Shown here piece by piece: positions 1 to 5,542 of a stretch of 6,025 nucleotides of DNA. The notes under the pieces are model-generated. The model was not told the DNA's origin, did not search any database, and worked only from the letters and a program-made list of their open reading frames with translations. Both the position numbers and the translations under genes were made by a program. Numbering within the stretch: the first letter of the stretch is position 1; each line of letters opens with the position of its first letter. Source of the DNA: an uncultured Candidatus Melainabacteria bacterium (GTDB lineage: Bacteria; Cyanobacteriota; Vampirovibrionia; Gastranaerophilales; Gastranaerophilaceae); NCBI GenBank assembly GCA_934757255.1, contig CAKVLL010000052.1:1-6025 (forward strand), written 5' to 3'.

Positions 1-75
1 CATAAGAGCCGGTGATTTGGTTTTGTCTTTTAGCTTTTTACGTTCTGAACGCACAAGCTGGTTCATAGTAGGCAT
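1..75 (-). CDS. rpsL: 30S ribosomal protein S12, N-terminal 25 residues (partial)
   Basis: S12 is a small-subunit protein at the decoding centre that helps control translational accuracy. Only the first 25 codons lie in the window; the gene runs off the left edge. The visible peptide starts MPTMNQLVR and continues through a basic stretch to KSPAL, which matches the conserved S12 amino terminus (family pattern MPTINQL-R-x-R-K...KSPAL). The ATG is on the complement of 73-75 and is preceded by AAGGAG with a 7-nt spacer, so the start is secure. The gene is divergent from aroC. In most bacteria rpsL leads the str operon (rpsL-rpsG-fusA-tuf), but whether that holds here lies outside the window. The known streptomycin-resistance positions of S12 are beyond the visible part. 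Confidence 0.96.
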   Translation of the reverse strand, partial: MPTMNQLVRSERKKLKDKTKSPALM

Positions 76-82
76 AATTTTT

Positions 83-88
83 CTCCTT
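83..88 (-). promoter_or_regulatory. Shine-Dalgarno site of rpsL
   Basis: AAGGAG on the minus strand, 7 nt before the rpsL ATG. It is the strongest ribosome binding site in the window and shows that this genome does use canonical Shine-Dalgarno pairing. Confidence 0.9.
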
Positions 89-132
89 TTACCTTTTCTT
101 TTTTCTTTTCATTGAACCGTTTCAAGCCTATA

Positions 133-173
133 ACCTGACGTTTTCAATTAAACTCCAAGCCGTCAAATCCGGC
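133..173 (-). promoter_or_regulatory. Possible structured leader of rpsL with two alternative helices
   Basis: In the predicted rpsL leader the segment 161-168 can pair with 133-140. This gives an 8-bp stem including two G-U pairs and a 20-nt loop. The segment 159-162 can instead pair with 170-173 (GCCG/CGGC, 7-nt loop). The two helices share bases and exclude each other. Ribosomal protein operons are often controlled through leader structure, so a switch is possible, but helices this short are common by chance. Confidence 0.25.
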
Positions 174-197
174 AGAAATTTCGACTAGAGTACCTTA

Positions 198-226
198 ATA
201 TTAAGATGAACATGATATTGTGTCAA
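198..226 (-). promoter_or_regulatory. Sigma-70-type promoter of rpsL
   Basis: The minus strand reads TTGACA (complement of 221-226), then exactly 17 nt, then TAATAT (complement of 198-203). The -35 box is perfect, the -10 box matches 5 of 6, and the spacing is optimal. The predicted transcription start is near 190-191, giving rpsL an untranslated leader of about 115 nt. A promoter this strong fits a ribosomal protein gene. Confidence 0.85.
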
Positions 227-311
227 TGTAGAAAGTGTCATTTATTAGATTTTATAAATATTTCGTAACATATTTTTTTTTGTGGCTTAATATTAAAAAA
301 ACTGTTTGTTA

Positions 312-317
312 TATAAT
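312..317 (+). promoter_or_regulatory. Consensus -10 box of aroC, placed for a leaderless transcript
   Basis: A perfect TATAAT ends 6 nt before the aroC ATG at 324. Sigma-70 polymerase usually starts about 7 nt downstream of the -10 box, which falls on the A of that ATG. No good -35 element is present: the hexamer at 17-bp spacing is AATATT, and TTAATA sits at 19 bp. There is no purine-rich ribosome site between the box and the start codon. Confidence 0.6.
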
Positions 318-323
318 GTTTTT

Positions 324-1487
324 ATGAACAAATTTAGATTTTTAACCTCAGGTGAAAGCCATGGAAAATGCCTGAATGCGATTATAGAAGGGATTCCTGC
401 TGGAATCCGAATTAAAACCTCTGTGATAAATGAAGATTTGGCACGTCGCCAAGTCGGATATGGTCGCGGTGGCAGAATGAAAATTGAAAAAGACACTGTA
501 GAAATTAAATCTGGTGTGCGTTTTGGTAAATCAACAGGTGCGCCAATTTGTCTTGAAATAAAAAACAAAGATTTTGAAAATTGGCAAGAGGTTATGAACA
601 CTGAGCATCAAGATTATCCTGCTCAAGAAACATTAAAGAAAATTGAAGAAAAATCATTTACAACTGTTCGCCCCGGACACGCCGATTACGCGGGGGCGAT
701 TAAATACAATTTTACCGATTTGAGAAATGTTTTAGAACGCTCAAGTGCAAGAAAAACTGCTATTGAAGTTGCAGTAGGTTCTGTTGCAAAACAAATTCTT
801 AAAGAATTCGGCATTATGGGATTTTCTCATGTTATCCAAATCGGAAATGTAAAACTTGATTTTTACCCAAAAACTTACACTTTAATAAAAGAAAAAGCTG
901 AAAAATCAGACGTAAGATGTGCAGACGATTTGACAGCAGATAGAATGCGTAACGCAATTGATGAAGCAGCTCAAGCCGGCGATACTTTAGGCGGTAAATT
1001 TGAAGTAATATTTGGCAATCTTCCTGTCGGATTAGGTTCTTACGTTCATTGGGACAGATGTTTAGACGGACGTTTAGCGCAAGCGGTTATGAGCATTCCT
1101 GCGGTTAAAGCAGTTGAAATAGGCGCAGGTGTTGACGCAGCATCTCTAAAAGGTTCTCAAATGCACGATGAAATTTTTGTTAAAAACAAAAATGTTTATC
1201 GACATACAAATAATGCAGGTGGACTTGAAGGTGGAATGACAAACGGAGAAGCGCTTGTAATCAAAGGAACAATGAAAGCAATTCCTACTATGCGCAAACC
1301 GCTTGCAACCGTTGATATTGAAGACATGCAACCTGCAAGCGCGCATTTTGAACGTTCTGATACCTGCGCAGTTCCTGCGTGCGCGGTTGTAGCAGAAGCC
1401 AGAATTGCAATTATTCTTGCTGATGAACTTCTAACAAAAATCGGTGGTGATAACTTTGTAGAAATGAAGGCACATTATGGCGAATAA
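324..1487 (+). CDS. aroC: Chorismate synthase
   Basis: Converts 5-enolpyruvylshikimate-3-phosphate to chorismate, the last shikimate-pathway step, using reduced FMN in the cytoplasm. The 387-aa product has the three family signatures: GESHG at residues 10-14, ERSSARKT at 138-145 and RSDTCAVPA at 344-352. The two invariant histidines appear as H13 and H119 (RPGHAD, 116-121), and the RRQ-x-GYGRGGRM flavin/phosphate-binding segment spans 41-52. Length and insertions match the long form seen in Bacillus and cyanobacteria. I chose ATG 324 because the protein then begins MNKFRFLTSGESHG, as the family does. A TTG at 306 would add six unconserved residues and overlap the -10 box. There is no Shine-Dalgarno sequence. 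The 3' end overlaps aroK by 11 nt. Confidence 0.97.
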   Translation: MNKFRFLTSGESHGKCLNAIIEGIPAGIRIKTSVINEDLARRQVGYGRGGRMKIEKDTVEIKSGVRFGKSTGAPICLEIKNKDFENWQEVMNTEHQDYPAQETLKKIEEKSFTTVRPGHADYAGAIKYNFTDLRNVLERSSARKTAIEVAVGSVAKQILKEFGIMGFSHVIQIGNVKLDFYPKTYTLIKEKAEKSDVRCADDLTADRMRNAIDEAAQAGDTLGGKFEVIFGNLPVGLGSYVHWDRCLDGRLAQAVMSIPAVKAVEIGAGVDAASLKGSQMHDEIFVKNKNVYRHTNNAGGLEGGMTNGEALVIKGTMKAIPTMRKPLATVDIEDMQPASAHFERSDTCAVPACAVVAEARIAIILADELLTKIGGDNFVEMKAHYGE

Positions 1488-1992
1488 TGAAAACATTATT
1501 CTTGTCGGCATGCCAGCAAGCGGAAAAACTACCATCGGCACATTACTTTCAAATGAACTTTTAAATTATATCCACATTGATATTGACAGTATTATTGAAA
1601 AAACTCAGGGAATGAAAATTTCTGATATTTTCGCCAAATTTTCAGAAGATTATTTTAGAAAATTGGAATATGACGCAATCAAAATGATTTGTACAGGTAA
1701 AAATAAAATCATTTCAACCGGTGGAGGTTCGTTTGAAAATCCTGACAATCGAGCAACTTTATTGAAGTTTGGTAAAGTTTTTTATTTGAAATCTGACCTT
1801 GATATATTATATTATAGAATATCAGAGGATACGACAAGACCTCTTTTGCAAAAAGAAAATCCACGCCAAGTCTTAGCAGATTTGATAAAAAAAAGAGAAG
1901 AAAACTATCAAAAAGCGCATTATACAATTGATACAAGCGCAATGAGTGAAGATGAAATTGTAAGGTTTATTATAAATGAGGCAAATTCTTAA
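1477..1992 (+). CDS. aroK: Shikimate kinase
   Basis: Phosphorylates shikimate at the 3-hydroxyl with ATP, the fifth pathway step, as a cytoplasmic monomer of the NMP-kinase fold. The 171 aa are the normal length. The Walker A loop is GMPASGKTT at residues 11-19. The shikimate-binding acidic pair is D35/D37 (IDID), followed by R61 (FRKLE) and the glycine triplet G82-G84 (STGGGSF). The lid arginine is R121 in TTRPLL, and the R-x-x-x-Y adenine-side motif starts at R140 (REENY). All expected catalytic residues are present. AAGG at 1467-1470 lies 6 nt before the ATG, inside the end of aroC. The gene overlaps aroC by 11 nt and aroB by 17 nt, so translational coupling is likely. aroL would be an equally valid name, since paralogue identity cannot be judged here. 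Confidence 0.96.
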   Translation: MANNENIILVGMPASGKTTIGTLLSNELLNYIHIDIDSIIEKTQGMKISDIFAKFSEDYFRKLEYDAIKMICTGKNKIISTGGGSFENPDNRATLLKFGKVFYLKSDLDILYYRISEDTTRPLLQKENPRQVLADLIKKREENYQKAHYTIDTSAMSEDEIVRFIINEANS

Positions 1993-3076
1993 AGTTCAAA
2001 TAAGTGATAACAAAGAATATCCGATTGAAATTTCGGACGATAGTTTCGCAAAACTTAATCATGAGCTTTATGAAGCAACACGCGGTCAAAAGCGTCTTGT
2101 TGTAATGTCTAAGAAAGTTTACAATTTATATTTTAATGCATTAAATTTTTCGGAAGAAGAAGTTTTTGTGTTGAAAGATGGCGAAAAAGAAAAAAATTAC
2201 AAAAACTATCTTAAAATAATAAAGCGAGCAATTGAGTGCGGTTTAACAAGAAACGACGTTATAATTGCTGTTGGCGGTGGCGTTGTTGGTGATATAACAG
2301 GTTTTGTAGCATCTACTTATATGCGCGGAATTGATTATATCCAAGTTCCAACAACATTGCTTTCTGCCGTTGATTCTTCTGTTGGAGGAAAAACCGCAAT
2401 TGATTTAGCCGAAGCTAAAAACATTATTGGCACATTTTATCAGCCGAAAGCAGTTTATATAAATATAAATTTTCTTAAAACACTAGATAAACGTCAATTC
2501 ATGTCAGGAATGGGTGAAGTTTTAAAATACGCTTTTATAGAAGAAAGTTGTCATTATGAAAATCCGCTCTATTTATTTGAGTTCTTAACATTAGGCTGCG
2601 AAAAAATAATGGAAAAAGAGCCTTTGACAATTATTAGAATGATTGAATATTGTCTGCATTTGAAGATTGCAGTTGTAAATCAAGATGAAAAAGAAGGCGG
2701 ATTGAGAAAAATTTTGAATTTTGGGCATACGTTTGCTCACGCTTTAGAAACAATTACAAAATACAAAAAATACACACACGGTGAAGCCGTTGTTTTGGGA
2801 ATGTTTTTTATAATTGAGTGGGCTTATAAAAAAGAATATATTAGCTATTCTTATTACAGACTTTCAAAAGAATTACTAACAAAATACGGTTTTAGACCGC
2901 TTGATAAAAAATATCCGTTAGAAAAACTTGTTGAGATTATGAAGAAGGATAAGAAGGCTACAACAGACAAAATTACTTTTATTATTCCTTGCGAAAAGAA
3001 ACAGGTTAAGGAAATTAAACTTGCGCCTTTAGAAGTTGAGAGTATGATTTGTAGCACTCTTCACTACTGTCCATAA
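1976..3076 (+). CDS. aroB: 3-dehydroquinate synthase
   Basis: Cyclises DAHP to 3-dehydroquinate, the second shikimate-pathway step, using NAD+ and a divalent metal. The 366-aa product has the glycine-rich NAD-binding segment GGGVVGD at residues 100-106 and the PTTLLSAVDSSVGGKTAID core at 125-143. The three metal ligands are E181 (GMGEVLKYA), H251 (NFGHTFAHALE) and H268 (YTHGEAV). DGEKEKN at 68-74 matches the conserved early nucleotide-site motif. Length is typical. The ATG lies inside the end of aroK, with AAGG at 1962-1965 as a weak, distant ribosome site (10-nt spacer), so translation is probably coupled to aroK. The last four codons (HYCP) and the stop lie inside the left arm of a large inverted repeat, so the extreme C-terminus may be recent; no catalytic part is affected. 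Confidence 0.97.
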   Translation: MRQILKVQISDNKEYPIEISDDSFAKLNHELYEATRGQKRLVVMSKKVYNLYFNALNFSEEEVFVLKDGEKEKNYKNYLKIIKRAIECGLTRNDVIIAVGGGVVGDITGFVASTYMRGIDYIQVPTTLLSAVDSSVGGKTAIDLAEAKNIIGTFYQPKAVYININFLKTLDKRQFMSGMGEVLKYAFIEESCHYENPLYLFEFLTLGCEKIMEKEPLTIIRMIEYCLHLKIAVVNQDEKEGGLRKILNFGHTFAHALETITKYKKYTHGEAVVLGMFFIIEWAYKKEYISYSYYRLSKELLTKYGFRPLDKKYPLEKLVEIMKKDKKATTDKITFIIPCEKKQVKEIKLAPLEVESMICSTLHYCP

Positions 3077-3114
3077 TAATTTTTGAAAAACATTTTAAAA
3101 TAGAATAAAATCAA

Positions 3115-3129
3115 CATAACTAGGTTGTG
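3115..3129 (+). repeat. Small hairpin inside the nested palindrome
   Basis: CATAAC (3115-3120) can pair with GTTGTG (3124-3129) across a 3-nt loop, with one U-G pair in plus-strand RNA. It is short and could be chance; it is listed because it sits between the left outer arm and the main inner hairpin. Confidence 0.3.
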
Positions 3130-3144
3130 AAAAATTAGTCCAGA

Positions 3145-3189
3145 CATAGATTGAACGACAAACGCACCGCGAGTGTCGTTTAATCTATG
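3145..3189 (+). repeat. 16-bp inner hairpin of the nested palindrome
   Basis: The arms CATAGATTGAACGACA (3145-3160) and 3174-3189 pair over 16 positions around a 13-nt loop (3161-3173). The loop itself contains CGC/GCG. The one non-Watson-Crick pair (G3153 with T3181) is a G-U wobble in plus-strand RNA. There is no T-tract directly after it on the plus strand. On the minus strand a weak ATTTTT begins about 10 nt beyond the stem. It is therefore not a textbook intrinsic terminator, although a stem this long could still stop or protect transcripts from both sides. Confidence 0.8.
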
Positions 3190-3220
3190 AAAATTATCAT
3201 GGACAGTAGTGTGACGCTCT

Positions 3221-3997
3221 TTAGTTTTCAATTATGAGATTCATAAATTCAATATCATCATAATCTATGTATGCGGTTTGCATAAGGTTTCTACCGGTTT
3301 TAATGGTTATTTCGTTTACTTGATTTTTTCTTAGCAAATTATTTGGAAGTTTAATTCTTTGACCATCACCATTAAGTTGAATTTCTGAAATTTTGTTTCC
3401 ATTAAAATAAACTTCCGGTGGTGAGGCAAATGCATTTGGGATTTTGTTTTGCCCCATGGAACGTGCCATTGCGGTATCTATACCTATAATTGAACCAATT
3501 ACAAGATAGACAGGTTTTGCAATATTTATGTTTTTGAGCGTAAATCTTTTTGTGTAAAAAGGTCCAATCGCTTGCATTGTAAATTCACCAGCATTTGCTG
3601 ACATATCAGAAAAACTGTTATCGCCCAAATGATACATATTAGTATCAATTGCATGACCTGAGGCGTTTGATTTTTCTATTCCGACAACAATTGGTGCATT
3701 TATCGTTCTATCATCAATTGTCATCGTAAACGGTTTGTAATTTTCTTTTTGCACAGACATGATGCTTGGTCCATTGATTTGAGTGTCTAATTCAAAAAAG
3801 CCATCATTATCAGTTTGAGTTGCATAATTTTGTTTTGGCAAAGTTACATTTGCACCTCCAACACCCTTACCTGTATTTTTATCTATTATTCGACTAGAAG
3901 TTCCACGTCCTTGTTCAGCAACTCCACCTTGAAAAGTCGCAGAAAACACAGGCGCAGCTAAAAATAATATTAAAATAAGTGATATAATTTTTTTCAT
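3221..3997 (-). CDS. Exported protein with carboxypeptidase-regulatory-like domain
   Basis: Function unknown. The 258-aa product starts MKKIISLILILFLAAPVFSA, a Sec signal peptide (basic n-region, hydrophobic core, likely SPase I cleavage after FSA at residue 20). Residues about 34-107 read like a CarboxypepD_reg-like beta-sandwich: TGKGVGGANVTLP, then TQTDNDGFFELDT, then KENYKPFTM. Such domains occur in secreted and cell-surface proteins. Residues about 123-256 look like a second beta-sandwich resembling galactose-binding or carbohydrate-binding folds (HLGDNSFS, VYFNGNKI, LPNNLLRKNQVNEITI, IDYDDIEFMNL). That second assignment is pattern-based and weaker. I chose ATG 3997 because the signal peptide begins there; an in-frame ATG at 4075 would put 26 polar residues before it. 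No strong Shine-Dalgarno site is visible. The gene converges on aroB and diverges from the 4186 gene. Confidence 0.85.
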   Translation of the reverse strand: MKKIISLILILFLAAPVFSATFQGGVAEQGRGTSSRIIDKNTGKGVGGANVTLPKQNYATQTDNDGFFELDTQINGPSIMSVQKENYKPFTMTIDDRTINAPIVVGIEKSNASGHAIDTNMYHLGDNSFSDMSANAGEFTMQAIGPFYTKRFTLKNINIAKPVYLVIGSIIGIDTAMARSMGQNKIPNAFASPPEVYFNGNKISEIQLNGDGQRIKLPNNLLRKNQVNEITIKTGRNLMQTAYIDYDDIEFMNLIIEN

Positions 3998-4043
3998 ACA
4001 ATTATTATGATCTTTCTTAAAGTGATAATAATTACTCAACTGT

Positions 4044-4049
4044 ATATTA
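4044..4049 (-). promoter_or_regulatory. Candidate -10 box for the exported-protein gene
   Basis: TAATAT on the minus strand, 46 nt before the ATG at 3997. At 17-bp spacing the upstream hexamer is TTTTTT, a poor -35. Transcription from here would begin near 4037, downstream of the alternative ATG at 4075, and so would support the shorter protein. The surroundings are very AT-rich, so chance matches are expected. Confidence 0.25.
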
Positions 4050-4172
4050 TTTAAGGGTAATTTATGAAAAAACATTATTTAAATTTAATATGTAAATTTT
4101 TGTAAAATATAAATATTTATCTAGCAATTTTTTTTATTTAGAGATATTAGTAAATTAGAAGTGTAAAACGTG

Positions 4173-4178
4173 AAAGGA
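4173..4178 (+). promoter_or_regulatory. Shine-Dalgarno site of the HEAT-like protein gene
   Basis: AAAGGA with a 7-nt spacer to the ATG at 4186. It fixes the start of the downstream gene. Confidence 0.75.
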
Positions 4179-4185
4179 AATAAAT

Positions 4186-5448
4186 ATGATTCAATCTGTG
4201 GATAGCAATATTAATAAACCAAATTACAGCGCAGTAAAAATTAATATACAAAAACCTGAAGTAAATGCCGGAGACAATAACTTTGAGGCCATTCAAACAG
4301 AAAATGGTGATTTTAGCGCAGTTAATATTAACATTGATAATCCACGTGTAAATACAACACCTAAGAAAATTTACGATTATCCAATGGCAGAAAATGTTGT
4401 TACTTATGATATGGCTAATATAAATCCAATTACCTTACCACAAGGATTCCATGTTGCTTATCAAACAACAAACGTAATTCTTCCTAAAATAGAAAATGAA
4501 TTAGAAATAGAAAGCGAAAAAAAAACTGTAGATAAAGATGTTGAAGTTGACAATGAAGCAGAAATCGATACAAAAAAGCCAATAGAAGCACCAGAAGCTA
4601 ATTATACTACCGTTGAAGCCGAAAATTCTGAATCTCCAGATAAAATTCAAGAAGATGCACCAAAAGAAATTGCAAAAGAGACTCCTGCAAATACAAACGA
4701 AAAAAAAAATGATGCTATAAATGAAGATCTTAAAATAATGGAAACTGAAACAAAGAGTATTAAGAAACCTGAAATTATTCCGGGAGAAGAAATTAAACCT
4801 GATGTGGACATTCCTCTTGTAATTTCAAACTTGAATAACAGTGATTTTGATATACAAGCTCAGCAAATGGAAGAAATTGCGCGTATTTCTTTAGATAACC
4901 CAGATAATGCAATTCCATACATAGTAAGAGATGTATTCTCAAGTTTAATAGATATAACAAAGAAAAATTCTGCAGAATTAGCCGCTCCGACAGATGCCCA
5001 AATTGAAGCTAGAAAAAAAGTAATTGCTAATTACTTAACTGCTGAAAATGGAAAAACTAACAATAAACCAATAAAATTACCTTATAACATCTCTGAAAGT
5101 GAATTTGCTCTTGCTGACGAAATTTCTCCAATGGAGCAAGCTGAACGTAATAAAGAATATGCATTATATACAATGGCAATTCTAGCAAAGGTTTACACTG
5201 ACGAAATTGAAAAACAAACAGGAAATATTGTTCCAATGACTGACATTCCAGGAACTTCAGCAATGGTTGACGCTCTAAGGTATAGTCCAAATTCAGGAGT
5301 AAAAATAGCAGCAATAGATGCCTTAAGACATATTAACAGGCCTGAATACAAAGAAGAAATGTCAACACTATTTACTCTGGCAGAAGCTGACACAAATCCA
5401 GAAGTTGCAATTGCTGCAACAAGAGCGCTAGAAGCTATTAATCAATAA
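4186..5448 (+). CDS. Uncharacterised protein with duplicated N-terminal motif and HEAT-like C-terminus
   Basis: Function unknown; 420 aa, with no signal peptide or membrane segment, so probably cytoplasmic. Three regions are visible. Residues 1-100 hold two copies of a short motif, NYSAVKINIQKPEVN (13-27) and DFSAVNINIDNPRVN (42-56), with pattern SAVxINIxxPxVN and a 29-residue period. Residues about 101-208 are acidic, Glu/Lys/Pro/Asn-rich low-complexity sequence, likely disordered. Residues about 209-420 are helical and end in two or three HEAT/ARM-like units (AMVDALRYSPNSGVKIAAIDALRHI at 359-383, then a unit ending EVAIAATRALEAI at 406-418). HEAT repeats usually form protein-binding scaffolds, so a scaffold or adaptor role is a reasonable inference and nothing more. 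The start is supported by AAAGGA. It is divergent from the exported-protein gene and followed by a strong hairpin. Confidence 0.85.
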   Translation: MIQSVDSNINKPNYSAVKINIQKPEVNAGDNNFEAIQTENGDFSAVNINIDNPRVNTTPKKIYDYPMAENVVTYDMANINPITLPQGFHVAYQTTNVILPKIENELEIESEKKTVDKDVEVDNEAEIDTKKPIEAPEANYTTVEAENSESPDKIQEDAPKEIAKETPANTNEKKNDAINEDLKIMETETKSIKKPEIIPGEEIKPDVDIPLVISNLNNSDFDIQAQQMEEIARISLDNPDNAIPYIVRDVFSSLIDITKKNSAELAAPTDAQIEARKKVIANYLTAENGKTNNKPIKLPYNISESEFALADEISPMEQAERNKEYALYTMAILAKVYTDEIEKQTGNIVPMTDIPGTSAMVDALRYSPNSGVKIAAIDALRHINRPEYKEEMSTLFTLAEADTNPEVAIAATRALEAINQ

Positions 5449-5480
5449 TTATTTTAATCACATTCATTACACTACACTAA

Positions 5481-5510
5481 AAGTGCAGATTGATTTTTCA
5501 ATCTGCACTT
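5481..5510. terminator. Hairpin terminator between convergent genes, probably bidirectional
   Basis: A perfect 12-bp stem AAGTGCAGATTG (5481-5492) / CAATCTGCACTT (5499-5510) with a 6-nt loop ATTTTT, 33 bp after the stop of the 4186 gene and 33 bp beyond the stop of the gene at 5543. Flanking T-runs are short on both strands (ATT then AAATT on plus; TTAG on minus), so it is weaker than a textbook intrinsic terminator. Its position midway between convergent stops supports two-way termination. Confidence 0.7.
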
Positions 5511-5542
5511 ATTCAAATTAAATCTTGTAATATTAGCCGAAT

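Larger units (their letters stand above)
3062..3211. repeat. 150-bp nested palindromic element with 22-bp outer inverted repeats
   Basis: The outer arms are 3062-3083 and 3190-3211; 21 of 22 bases are complementary. The arm starts CACTACTGTCCAT and ends ATAATTTT. The single mismatch (A3075 against C3198) becomes a G-U pair in minus-strand RNA. The right arm begins on the base after the inner hairpin ends (3189/3190), so the two helices could stack. The left arm starts at aroB codon 363 and supplies its stop codon; the right arm ends 9 bp before the stop of the convergent gene. No ORF lies inside. It could be a MITE-like or REP-like repeat, a bidirectional terminator for the convergent pair, or a structured RNA. 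CTCTT occurs at 3057-3061 and 3217-3221, but only the left copy abuts an arm, so it is not a convincing target duplication. Confidence 0.7.

Noticed and set aside
273..281. T-run upstream of aroC as an intrinsic terminator
   Set aside because: No stable stem precedes it on the plus strand, and no gene reads into it from the left on that strand.
306..323. In-frame TTG start extending aroC by six residues
   Set aside because: It overlaps the consensus -10 box and adds residues before the conserved family N-terminus; ATG 324 fits better.
1146..1346. Antisense frame within aroC, and similar ones in aroK, aroB and the 4186 gene
   Set aside because: They lie opposite well-supported coding sequence, have no ribosome site and show no recognisable protein features.
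3148..3186. Integron attC site at the inner hairpin (ATTGAAC ... GTTTAAT resembles RYYYAAC/GTTRRRY)
   Set aside because: Each core site has a mismatch, the hairpin is shorter than usual attC sites, no bulged L boxes are seen, and there is no integrase or cassette pattern.
3057..3221. CTCTT direct repeats (3057-3061 and 3217-3221) as a target-site duplication of the nested palindrome
   Set aside because: Only the left copy abuts an arm; the right copy is offset by 5 nt, and a 5-bp match is easily chance.
3998..4075. In-frame ATG at 4075 extending the exported protein by 26 residues
   Set aside because: The extension is polar and precedes a textbook signal peptide that begins at 3997; it is also very AT-rich, like the intergenic DNA.
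4122..4150. Plus-strand promoter for the 4186 gene (TAGCAA-N17-TATTAG)
   Set aside because: It matches the consensus at only 3 of 6 and 4 of 6 positions, in DNA so AT-rich that such matches are expected.
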